From assembly GCA_016463365.1 (NCBI GenBank), contig JAEMRJ010000087.1, positions 1-10,205 on the forward strand: DNA of 10,205 bases, given 5' to 3'. This DNA is from Thermoleophilaceae bacterium. Its GTDB lineage: Bacteria; Actinomycetota; Thermoleophilia; Solirubrobacterales; JACPNS01. The translations under genes and the position numbers were made by a program. A model generated the notes under the pieces. It was not told the DNA's origin. It searched no databases and worked only from the letters and a program-made list of their open reading frames with translations. Shown piece by piece: positions 1-5,670 of the stretch (the stretch's first letter is position 1; each line of letters begins with the position of its first letter).

Positions 1-21
1 TGTCAGCTCAGTCATGGACCC

Positions 22-717
22 TCAGATTAGCTGCGGCTGGGCCGGGCCCTCGGGTTCGGCGGGCTCGATCAGCTCGGGGCCTTCGTTGCGCGGGTTACCG
101 ATCGCCCGTCCGATCGCAAGCGCACTCATAGCTTTGGACGGGAACGGTTGCAACGCCGCAAAGGCATCCTCGGCGTCGCCGCCGAGCCAGTCATCGAGAT
201 CTTCGGCGTCGAGCATCGCGGGCATGCGGTCGTGGACCCCTTCGACGAGCTCGTTCGGATCGACTGTGACGATCGCGCACCGGTGGTCTGCCCCGGGCTC
301 GTCATCACGGGACTTGGAATAGACCCCGGCAAACCAGAATCCCTCGCCGCCTTCGCGCGTGAAGAGATACGGCTGCTTCTTGCCGCCGCTCTCGACCGGC
401 GCCTTCCATTCATAGAAGCCGTCGGCCGGGATCGCGCAGCGGCGGCGCTCGAGCATCGGCTTCCAGAAGCGGCTCTCGGGAAGCTTTTCTGCGCGCGCGT
501 TGATGATCTGCGGCGGGCCACCCTTCCACGGCGCCTCGATCCCCCAGTCCATCTGCTCGAGCGACCGACCCTCCGCCCCGCGCGTGATCGCAAGCACGAG
601 TTGTCCGGGAGCGACGTTGAAGCGCGGCCTGCGCACGGCGTCCGAGAGTGTCGGAAACGATGCGCTGAAATCGGCCTCGACCCACTCGGGATCCTGAAGT
701 TTGTAGCGACCACACAT
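22..717 (-). CDS. SOS response-associated peptidase (SRAP) family protein, YedK/HMCES-like
   Basis: A 231-aa protein that matches the SRAP family. It begins Met-Cys-Gly-Arg-Tyr, and after removal of Met the exposed Cys2 is the family's catalytic residue, which forms a stable thiazolidine DNA-protein crosslink with abasic sites in single-stranded DNA. Other family residues are visible: the FNVAPGQ segment (34-39), Asn73 in INARAE, Glu103 in GFYEW and His162 in VHDRMP. Length is typical of bacterial members. The start is fixed by the MCGRY motif. No strong Shine-Dalgarno is seen upstream, only GGTAAG-like bases. The last ~20 residues are Pro/Glu-rich and probably a disordered tail. It lies downstream of the GNAT gene on the same strand but is separated by 177 bp containing hairpins, so it is probably transcribed separately. 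No GAAC-N4-GTTC LexA box is visible, so SOS control is not supported here. Family assignment is firm; the cellular role is inferred from the family. Confidence 0.95.
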   Translation of the reverse strand: MCGRYKLQDPEWVEADFSASFPTLSDAVRRPRFNVAPGQLVLAITRGAEGRSLEQMDWGIEAPWKGGPPQIINARAEKLPESRFWKPMLERRRCAIPADGFYEWKAPVESGGKKQPYLFTREGGEGFWFAGVYSKSRDDEPGADHRCAIVTVDPNELVEGVHDRMPAMLDAEDLDDWLGGDAEDAFAALQPFPSKAMSALAIGRAIGNPRNEGPELIEPAEPEGPAQPQLI

Positions 718-809
718 GTTCAGTCGAACTTACCCGCTAACAAACCATTAATGCGCGCGATATGCGCAATGAATGAGCGCGGCGCATAATGATTTCCATA
801 CCGAGCGAA

Positions 810-843
810 CACACACATCATTCCCTCCCCCTCGATGTGTGTG
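810..843. repeat. 10-bp perfect inverted repeat (second hairpin of the GNAT-SRAP gap)
   Basis: CACACACATC at 810-819 is exactly complementary to GATGTGTGTG at 834-843, with a 14-nt pyrimidine-rich loop (CCCTCCCC core). It lies between the GNAT terminator-like hairpin and the SRAP promoter region. It could be a second terminator stem, an mRNA-stabilising hairpin or an operator. No U-tract follows on either strand. The remainder of the gap (about 720-800) holds imperfect TGCGC/GCGCA palindromic bases and presumably the SRAP promoter, which I cannot place with confidence. Confidence 0.6.
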
Positions 844-861
844 ATGGGAACGAGAAGCACC

Positions 862-892
862 GAGAAGAGCGGCCTGAGCAGCCGCTCTTCTC
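862..892 (-). terminator. Strong hairpin, probable terminator of the cupredoxin-GNAT unit
   Basis: GAGAAGAGCGGC (862-873) and GCCGCTCTTCTC (881-892) form a perfect 12-bp GC-rich stem with a 7-nt loop. Read in the gene direction it starts 2 nt after the GNAT stop codon (TAA at 897-895). The downstream bases on the minus strand (GGTGCTTCTCGTT) are not a U-tract, so it would be a U-less terminator of the kind often proposed in actinobacteria, or a 3'-end stabiliser. Confidence 0.65.
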
Positions 893-894
893 AT

Positions 895-1656
895 TTAATC
901 GTTCCTGACCCACTTCCACAGATTCACGCTGCGGCCGAGGTCGCTGTAGCCGAGCCGGAGATAGAGCGGCGCGCCGGCCTTGCTCGACTGCAGCGTCGTC
1001 GTGCGAAAACCGTCGGCAACCGCGGCCTTCAGCGCGGCGACCATCGCGGCCCTGGCGAAGCCGAGCCCCTGGTGGACCGGGTCGGTGGCAACCCAGAAGA
1101 TCGCGCAGTCATCGCCGTTCGGGAGAGTGACGACAGACGCAACTGCCTCGCCCTCTGACTCGGCGATGAAGCAGCGCGCGCCGGGCGGCTGGACCGTCTG
1201 GCTGACCGGGGCGAACATCCCGGGCGGGACGGCGTAGGCGAGCTCATTCAGTCGCGTGGCCGCCGTCATGTCCCATCGCTCGGAGACGGCAGAGACATCG
1301 CTGCCCAGGTCAAGCTCGGAAAGCACCGCACCCATCGCCCGCGGGACGGAGTCCAACGTCAGGCCATGCGCGGTCGCTACCCGTTGAGCGGCGGCGTCGC
1401 CGTCAAGAATCCAGGCGCCCAGCGCCCTGACGTCAGCTGCCTCATACTCACGCTTTGCGGCGACCAACGCTCCATCAAGCGTTTCTGGTCTGGCGCGGTC
1501 GTACATCGTCGAGTTGAACAGCCACGCGTGGGGAATTCCCGGGACGACGCTCGTCAATGCTCCTTCTGATTCGACAACCCACGCCCCGGGGGCGCATCCG
1601 AACAGCCGGATGAACGGATCGAGACCGCGATAACAGGCAGTCAGAAGATCGGTCAC
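895..1656 (-). CDS. GNAT-family N-acetyltransferase
   Basis: A 253-aa protein with a C-terminal GNAT fold. The segment from about 185 to 245 carries strand beta4 (IFWVATDP), the acetyl-CoA pyrophosphate-binding loop His195-Gln-Gly-Leu-Gly-Phe-Ala (the R/Q-x-x-G-x-A/G motif), the following helix, and SSKAGAPLYLRLGYSDLG, which is typical of the end of the domain. The N-terminal ~120 residues are less typical and could be a degenerate GNAT half or a substrate-recognition domain. The substrate cannot be told from sequence. The GTG start overlaps the stop of the upstream cupredoxin gene (GTGA, 1653-1656), and there is no good Shine-Dalgarno at a normal distance, so translation probably depends on coupling. 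A strong hairpin follows immediately after the stop. An ATG alternative at residue 51 would remove conserved-looking sequence and the coupling, so it is less likely. Confidence 0.85.
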   Translation of the reverse strand: MTDLLTACYRGLDPFIRLFGCAPGAWVVESEGALTSVVPGIPHAWLFNSTMYDRARPETLDGALVAAKREYEAADVRALGAWILDGDAAAQRVATAHGLTLDSVPRAMGAVLSELDLGSDVSAVSERWDMTAATRLNELAYAVPPGMFAPVSQTVQPPGARCFIAESEGEAVASVVTLPNGDDCAIFWVATDPVHQGLGFARAAMVAALKAAVADGFRTTTLQSSKAGAPLYLRLGYSDLGRSVNLWKWVRND

Positions 1657-2159
1657 CGGACGGTGAGCGTGCCTTCCATCCCGGCCTGCCTGTGCCCCGG
1701 AAGCGAGCAGTAGAAGGTGTAGGTGCCGGCCTTCACGTCCTTGAGCACGAGTTTCGTCGTGCCCTCGCTGACGTCCTCTGACTCGCCGAGCGACTTGCCG
1801 GATTCGGTCTCGACGGCTACGTCATGCGGCGTGGTCGACTCGTTGATCAGCGTGATCGTGATGTTGCCCGGCTTCGCGTTGAGCTTGGTCTTGTTGTACT
1901 TCAGCGCGCCCGACGGGTCGGCGATGAGCGCGAGCTTCGTGCCGTCGGTGCCGCCGGCGGCTTCGGAACGTGTGGTGTCTGTGCTGCTCTGCTCGGCGGC
2001 AGCTGCATCTGCGGCCGTCTGCTCGGCAGTGCCCTTCATGATCTCTTCCTGCATCGCCGGGTTCTCATTCGTGATGTCGGTGCTGTCCTGCGCGCAGCCG
2101 GCGAAGACGATTGCGAACGCAGCGACCAGAGCGATCAGCGAGAAGGACTTGATGTTCAT
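1653..2159 (-). CDS. Cupredoxin (plastocyanin-like) lipoprotein
   Basis: A 168-aa secreted lipoprotein. Residues 1-22 are a lipoprotein signal: Lys4, a hydrophobic run (8-19) and the lipobox Phe-Ala-Gly-Cys22. Residues 23-75 are a polar linker rich in Ala, Thr, Glu and Ser. Residues 76-168 form a single cupredoxin domain with a complete type-1 copper site: His112 (TTPHDVAV), Cys151, His156 and Met161 in the C-terminal [13 protein letters not shown] segment. It is expected to be a membrane-anchored, extracytoplasmic one-electron carrier or copper binder; the redox partner is unknown. The same frame stays open upstream to 2855, but that stretch is antisense to purE. The ATG at 2159 is preferred because GAGGTG lies 7 nt upstream. 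An in-frame ATG at 2174 (MRCLR...) overlaps that Shine-Dalgarno and has none of its own. It is the first gene of a unit with the overlapping GNAT gene. Confidence 0.9.
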   Translation of the reverse strand: MNIKSFSLIALVAAFAIVFAGCAQDSTDITNENPAMQEEIMKGTAEQTAADAAAAEQSSTDTTRSEAAGGTDGTKLALIADPSGALKYNKTKLNAKPGNITITLINESTTPHDVAVETESGKSLGESEDVSEGTTKLVLKDVKAGTYTFYCSLPGHRQAGMEGTLTVR

Positions 2160-2166
2160 GCGAAGA

Positions 2167-2172
2167 CACCTC
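2167..2172 (-). promoter_or_regulatory. Ribosome binding site that decides the cupredoxin start
   Basis: The minus strand reads GAGGTG, followed by a 7-nt spacer to the ATG at 2159. It falls inside the in-frame alternative start at 2174 and so argues for the downstream ATG, which also gives a clean lipoprotein signal peptide. Confidence 0.65.
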
Positions 2173-2221
2173 ATGCGCAGAGACTGCGCTGGACGGGAAA
2201 GAAGGATGGACGGGCAACCCA

Positions 2222-2230
2222 TGTTATCTT
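2222..2230 (+). promoter_or_regulatory. Extended -10 promoter element of purE-purK
   Basis: TGTTATCTT fits the extended -10 form TGn-TAtnnT (hexamer TATCTT at 2225-2230). No convincing -35 hexamer stands 16-18 bp upstream, as is common for extended -10 promoters. The expected transcription start, about 7 nt downstream near A2237, leaves at most a few bases before the GTG at 2241, which would explain the missing Shine-Dalgarno for purE. On the opposite strand the same bases give TAACAT (2226-2221), a possible -10 for the cupredoxin gene. Confidence 0.4.
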
Positions 2231-2240
2231 GCGCCCAAGC

Positions 2241-2762
2241 GTGTCGAACCCTGCGGAAACCCCTGTAATCGGCTCTGAGTCGCCACTCGTCGGAGTGATC
2301 ATGGGCTCTCAGTCCGACTGGGAAACGATGTCCGCCGCGACCGCGGTACTTGAAGATCTCGGCATCGCGCACGAGGTCAGGATCGTCTCGGCACACCGCA
2401 CTCCAGACCGCCTGTTTGACTACGCGCAGTCCGCTCGGGACCGTGGCATCCAGGTGATCATCGCCGGCGCCGGCGGCGCAGCGCACCTCCCTGGAATGGT
2501 CGCCGCGAAGACTTCGCTCCCGGTACTCGGTGTCCCGGTGCAGTCGCGAGCCCTCTCGGGCATCGACTCGCTGCTCTCGATTGCGCAGATGCCGGCTGGT
2601 GTTCCCGTCGGCACGCTCGCCATCGGAGCGGCCGGCGCCACCAACGCCGGGTTGCTGGCGGCCTCGATCCTCGCTGGAACGCGCCCCGAAGTGCTCGCGG
2701 CGCTCGACCGGCGCCGCGCCGAAGCCACAGCAGCCGTCGCCGAAGAACCAGACCGGAGCTGA
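2241..2762 (+). CDS. purE: N5-carboxyaminoimidazole ribonucleotide mutase, class I PurE
   Basis: A 173-aa cytoplasmic enzyme that converts N5-CAIR, the PurK product, to CAIR in de novo purine synthesis. Class I PurE motifs are in order: [10 protein letters not shown] (18-27), SAHRTPDR (50-57) with the catalytic His52, [12 protein letters not shown] (75-86), LPVLGVPV (93-100) and [14 protein letters not shown] (110-123), then [12 protein letters not shown] (129-140). Length matches bacterial PurE. The open frame continues upstream to 1824, but that part is antisense to the cupredoxin gene. GTG at 2241 gives an N-terminus of usual size; TTG at 2229 is the nearest in-frame alternative. No Shine-Dalgarno precedes the GTG, and a -10-like element ends 10 nt before it, so the mRNA may be leaderless or nearly so. 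The stop is 6 bp before purK. The last ~15 residues are a loose Ala/Glu-rich tail. Confidence 0.95.
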   Translation: MSNPAETPVIGSESPLVGVIMGSQSDWETMSAATAVLEDLGIAHEVRIVSAHRTPDRLFDYAQSARDRGIQVIIAGAGGAAHLPGMVAAKTSLPVLGVPVQSRALSGIDSLLSIAQMPAGVPVGTLAIGAAGATNAGLLAASILAGTRPEVLAALDRRRAEATAAVAEEPDRS

Positions 2763-2768
2763 TCGGTC

Positions 2769-3881
2769 GTGGCGGCGCGGCTCGGAATCGTTGGAGGCGG
2801 CCAGCTCGGACGGATGCTCGCACTTGCTGCGGCACCGCTCGGCGTCGAGTGCCACTTTGTCGACCCGTCACCAGACGCCGGCGCGCGGGTGGCGGCCGAC
2901 CAGATCGTGGCCGACTACGAAAACATCGATGCACTGATCGAACTGTCCGCGCGCAGCGACGTCGTCACGTTTGAGTTTGAAAACGTCTCAGCGCCGGCGC
3001 TCGCGGCAATCGCGGGTCACACGCTGGTCGCTCCGGCGCCTCGCTCGCTGCAGGTCAGTCAGGATCGGTTGCTCGAAAAGCAGCTCTTCGAGTCGCTCGG
3101 CTTCCCGACAGCGCCTTACCGTGCGGTGGAGACTCTGGACCAGCTCGAATCTGCCGTCGAAGAACTTGGAGCGCCGTCGATCCTGAAGACGCGTCGGCTC
3201 GGCTACGACGGAAAGGGCCAGGTACGGATCGGCACAGCGGCAGGCGCCGACCACGCCTGGAAGTCGGTCGAGGCCGAGCCGTCGGTCCTCGAGGCAGTTG
3301 TCGACTTCAAGCGCGAACTCTCGGTGGTGATCGTGCGCGCTGCGGACGGTTCCACCGTCGCCTACCCGCTTGCCGAGAACCACCACCGCTCGGGCGTGCT
3401 GCACACCAGCCGAGCGCCCGTCATGGCGATGGACGATCCGATCCAGATTCTTGCCGTCGAACGAGCCACCGCCATCGCCACAGAGCTAGCGCACGTCGGC
3501 GCCCTGGCGCTCGAGCTTTTTGAGGTCGACGGCGAGCTGCTGCTCAATGAACTCGCCCCGCGGGTTCACAACAGCGGCCATTGGACGATCGACGGCTGCG
3601 GCACCTCACAGTTTGAAAACCACGTACGCGCCGTGACCGGTCTTCCACTCGGCGTCGCCGAGCCGATCGTCGCGACGGTGATGGTGAACTTCGTCGGCGG
3701 CCTGCCGGCGGCGGACGCGGTGTTGCATGTCCCCGGCGCAAAACTCCACCTGTATGACAAGTCGCCGCGCATCGGACGCAAGCTCGGACACGCCAACGTG
3801 GTCGACCTTGAGGATGCTGCGGACTCGCTCGAGGATCGCGCCGCGGTGGTCACCGCGCTGGCCGACGGCGCCTGGAAATAG
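2769..3881 (+). CDS. purK: 5-(carboxyamino)imidazole ribonucleotide synthase
   Basis: A 370-aa ATP-grasp enzyme that makes N5-CAIR from AIR, bicarbonate and ATP and feeds PurE. Visible landmarks are the N-terminal glycine loop LGIVGGGQLGRMLA (5-18), VVTFEFENV (65-73), the ATP-grasp lysine loop ILKTRRLGYDGKGQ (138-151), the central VVDFKRELSVVIVR segment (177-190) with AYPLAENHHRSGVL (198-211), and the metal/substrate region LLNELAPRVHNSGHWTIDGCGTSQFENHVRAVTG, of which Asn260-Glu261 and the RxHNSGH (265-271) are most telling. Length is normal for PurK. The GTG start follows purE by 6 bp, with GGAG at 2755-2758 inside the end of purE as a probable ribosome binding site, so the two are co-transcribed and probably coupled. 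Its stop lies 3 bp from the stop of the convergent exported-protein gene. Confidence 0.96.
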   Translation: MAARLGIVGGGQLGRMLALAAAPLGVECHFVDPSPDAGARVAADQIVADYENIDALIELSARSDVVTFEFENVSAPALAAIAGHTLVAPAPRSLQVSQDRLLEKQLFESLGFPTAPYRAVETLDQLESAVEELGAPSILKTRRLGYDGKGQVRIGTAAGADHAWKSVEAEPSVLEAVVDFKRELSVVIVRAADGSTVAYPLAENHHRSGVLHTSRAPVMAMDDPIQILAVERATAIATELAHVGALALELFEVDGELLLNELAPRVHNSGHWTIDGCGTSQFENHVRAVTGLPLGVAEPIVATVMVNFVGGLPAADAVLHVPGAKLHLYDKSPRIGRKLGHANVVDLEDAADSLEDRAAVVTALADGAWK

Positions 3882-3884
3882 CGT

Positions 3885-4319
3885 TCAGCGTCCGCCGCAG
3901 CGGCGGATGTTGCGTGTGATGCTGGCGACGCGCCCGTCGGAGAACTGACTGATCAGCTCAATACCGTTGAGCCCTGGCTCAAGGCGCTTGATCGAGACCG
4001 AGAGCGTTCCGATCGAGTGCCGCGTGGCGACGAGTTCGCTGTTGAGGTAGAGATGCGAGACAACCAGGCCTCCGCCACCGGTGTAGCGCGGCGAAATCTT
4101 CACCTTGCTGCTGACGCAGTGCTTGCGCGTCGCGACTCGCACGGTCGGATCGGCTCCGAGCGTGCCGACGGTGCCGGTGACGCCAGTCGGTCCGGCGGCG
4201 GGCGTCGGCGCCACGTCCTCTGCGAGTGCGTTGGAGGTCATCGCTGCAAAGCAGGCCAGCGCAACAAGAAATCCGAGTCCGACAGCACTGAGTCTTGCGG
4301 GTGAAGTGGTCTTTGCCAC
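3885..4319 (-). CDS. Small exported protein with a single two-cysteine beta-rich domain, function unknown
   Basis: A 144-aa protein I cannot name. Residues 1-33 are a Sec signal peptide (basic start, hydrophobic 11-27, probable cleavage Ala-Leu-Ala|Glu34). Residues 35-60 are a Pro/Thr/Gly linker. Residues 60-141 alternate hydrophobic and polar residues as in a small beta-sandwich, bracketed by Cys68 and Cys141, which could form a disulphide. The pattern (a Cys near the first strand, a short 'xLNGIELIS' strand, a final R-N-I-R-R-C) resembles single Ig-like domains common in secreted proteins of Thermoleophilia; this comparison is from memory, not a search. The GTG start has AAAGGA 5 nt upstream (4325-4330). 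It follows the CtaG gene by 71 bp on the same strand and may be co-transcribed. It converges on purK with a 3-bp gap. Confidence 0.75.
   Translation of the reverse strand: MAKTTSPARLSAVGLGFLVALACFAAMTSNALAEDVAPTPAAGPTGVTGTVGTLGADPTVRVATRKHCVSSKVKISPRYTGGGGLVVSHLYLNSELVATRHSIGTLSVSIKRLEPGLNGIELISQFSDGRVASITRNIRRCGGR
3891..3907. terminator. Symmetric hairpin at the purK / exported-protein convergent ends
   Basis: TCCGCCG (3891-3897) pairs perfectly with CGGCGGA (3901-3907) around a CAG loop. It lies 10 nt after the purK stop and inside the last codons of the convergent gene (the RRCGGR end). A symmetric GC-rich stem here could stop transcription of purK or stabilise its 3' end. There is no U-tract, and the bases also encode protein, so the role is uncertain. 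Confidence 0.4.
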
Positions 4320-4390
4320 TGAAGTCCTTTGATCGAAGCGCCGGGGACGTCCGCATCAAGCACGCAGACCGAGTGACCGTGGCATTGGGC

Positions 4391-5299
4391 TCAGGATAGG
4401 TCCGCAGGGTCGCCCTTGTCAAGGGTTGCGCCGGAGGAAATCCGTTCTCGCAACAAGTCTGTCGTCCCGGCCGATGCCGCGCGATCGCTTCGCGCCTGAC
4501 TGATCGCGACGCCGTGCTCCTGTGCAAGCTCGATCAACTGCTGGCTCTCTTCGCCTTCGCTGGCGGCCTTGAAGAACAACCACCCGAGCAGGACAAACGA
4601 TATGAACGAGCCTTCCGCCATCATCACCGCCCCCGCGACGCTCTGATCGCCGACCGGCGTCATCCCCAGCGGGTTGTCAACATTCGCGTACGAGCTGTAA
4701 TAGGCCGACCCGCCAAAGATGAAGAAGTTTCCCAGCACCACCCCGGCCATTCGCTGCACAACTATGTAGACGAGCTTTGCGATGTTCCCGAACCACTCCG
4801 GCTTGGGCAACGGCCCGAACACGGCCATCCAGACGTTGAACCCCGCCGAGAAGAAACAGATGTGCTGGATCACGTGAATCGCATCGTTGCTCAGCGCCCC
4901 GTCAAAGGCAAACGGCAGATGCCAGAAGTACAAGTTCCCGATCCAAAAAATCAACGCCGGAATCGGATTGGTCAAAGGCCGCAAGAACTCAATCACCGGG
5001 TTCCTCAAAAGCGGAGCAATCAGCGGCCCGGTAAGACCAAGGACCATCAGCAACGCTGCCAGGTCCCCGATCAGCAGGTGCTCAATCATGTGGACGGTGA
5101 ACGAAAGCTCATCCCACACTCCCAGCGGAGACAACGGCTCACCAACAAGAAGCAGAATGGAAGCCGAAAACGAAACCTGACGAAGCCGACTGACGCGGCG
5201 ACGAGAGTCGCCGCGAAGCGAAGCGACACGCTTGAAGTAGGCAATCGTGACAATCGCCAAAAGCGCAACCATCGGAGGAGAAACAGAACCCAAAGTCAC
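4391..5299 (-). CDS. Cytochrome c oxidase assembly / copper protein, CtaG (caa3-type) family
   Basis: A 302-aa polytopic membrane protein. About seven hydrophobic segments can be seen near residues 8-23, 43-56, 75-96, 113-130, 143-163, 173-196 and 221-244, followed by a charged cytoplasmic tail of ~55 residues. Histidines typical of the CtaG_caa3 family sit in or near the membrane: His70-x3-His74 (TVHMIEHLL), His127 (YFWHLPF) and His142-x3-His146 (IHVIQHICFF). These are plausible copper ligands. The family is needed for caa3 oxidase formation in Bacillus and often sits with copper-handling genes; the exact reaction is not established. This is the Bacillus-type CtaG, not the unrelated Cox11/CtaG. 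The GTG start is the only start after an in-frame TAA at 5309-5311. A GGAGGTG stands 19 nt upstream, too far to serve it well. No oxidase subunit gene is in the window. Confidence 0.88.
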   Translation of the reverse strand: MTLGSVSPPMVALLAIVTIAYFKRVASLRGDSRRRVSRLRQVSFSASILLLVGEPLSPLGVWDELSFTVHMIEHLLIGDLAALLMVLGLTGPLIAPLLRNPVIEFLRPLTNPIPALIFWIGNLYFWHLPFAFDGALSNDAIHVIQHICFFSAGFNVWMAVFGPLPKPEWFGNIAKLVYIVVQRMAGVVLGNFFIFGGSAYYSSYANVDNPLGMTPVGDQSVAGAVMMAEGSFISFVLLGWLFFKAASEGEESQQLIELAQEHGVAISQARSDRAASAGTTDLLRERISSGATLDKGDPADLS

Positions 5300-5353
5300 C
5301 CGCTCAACTTAGCCGGAGCACCTCCATTCGCCCCTACCCAAGCGCCCCAAAGG

Positions 5354-5417
5354 GAACCGGTGAGGACCTCGCCCCCGCAGACGTATCCAGTCGAGGAGGT
5401 GAGGTCCTCACCGGTTC
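5354..5417. repeat. 17-bp perfect inverted repeat between ctaG-like gene and tRNA-Pro
   Basis: GAACCGGTGAGGACCTC (5354-5370) and its exact reverse complement (5401-5417) flank 30 nt. As RNA the stem can grow by three more pairs (5371-5373 with 5398-5400, one of them G-U) to about 20 bp. Each arm is itself made of two small palindromes, ACCGGT and GAGG(A/T)CCTC, side by side. It lies 19 nt beyond the 3' end of tRNA-Pro in the transcription direction and 55 bp before the CtaG start codon. It may be a bidirectional terminator or processing hairpin for the tRNA transcript, a protein-binding site, or a remnant of a small mobile element. No U-tract follows on either strand. No open frame of interest is seen in 5300-5435. 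Confidence 0.75.
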
Positions 5418-5435
5418 AACCACAGGCCCAATCAA

Positions 5436-5509
<74 letters not shown>

Positions 5510-5518
5510 ATAGGTGCA

Positions 5519-5524
5519 ATCCTA
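5519..5524 (-). promoter_or_regulatory. Possible -10 element of tRNA-Pro
   Basis: The minus strand reads TAGGAT, ending 9 nt before the first base of the mature tRNA, a position that fits a stable-RNA promoter with a very short 5' leader. No convincing -35 hexamer is visible 16-18 bp upstream, so this is tentative. Confidence 0.3.
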
Positions 5525-5606
5525 GGCGCACCCCCCGGCCTCCCAGCGCGAAAACCCGCATTTTCCGCTTTTTGGCAATTTGCCGAATCGCCTGCCTCGT
5601 GGTACG

Positions 5607-5636
5607 TTGGACCACTGGCAGCAGACTCGGTATCTG
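5607..5636 (+). promoter_or_regulatory. Possible promoter of the sugar transferase gene
   Basis: TTGGAC (5607-5612) and TATCTG (5631-5636) are separated by 18 bp and would start a transcript near 5643, about 28 nt before the ATG at 5671. A short palindrome GGCAA-T-TTGCC lies just upstream (about 5574-5584) and could be an operator. The -10 match is poor, so confidence is low. Confidence 0.25.
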
Positions 5637-5670
5637 CTCAGCCGCTCCAATTTTGAAGTCTGGAAGTGCA

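Noticed and set aside
718..729. GTTC-N4-GAAC inverted repeat directly upstream of the SRAP start as a LexA/SOS box
   Set aside because: The half-sites are in the reverse order of the actinobacterial SOS box (GAAC-N4-GTTC), and a 4-bp repeat of this kind is common by chance.
1824..2240. Open frame upstream of purE that would lengthen PurE by 139 residues
   Set aside because: It is antisense to the cupredoxin gene, has no family similarity, and known PurE proteins start just before the GVIMGS motif.
2160..2855. Open frame that would extend the cupredoxin N-terminus by 232 residues
   Set aside because: It is antisense to purE, Arg/Gly-rich without domain features, and would bury the lipoprotein signal peptide in the middle of the protein.
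1653..5299. A single copper operon made of the cupredoxin and CtaG genes
   Set aside because: The two are separated by more than 2 kb, including the oppositely transcribed purE-purK pair, so they cannot share a transcript.
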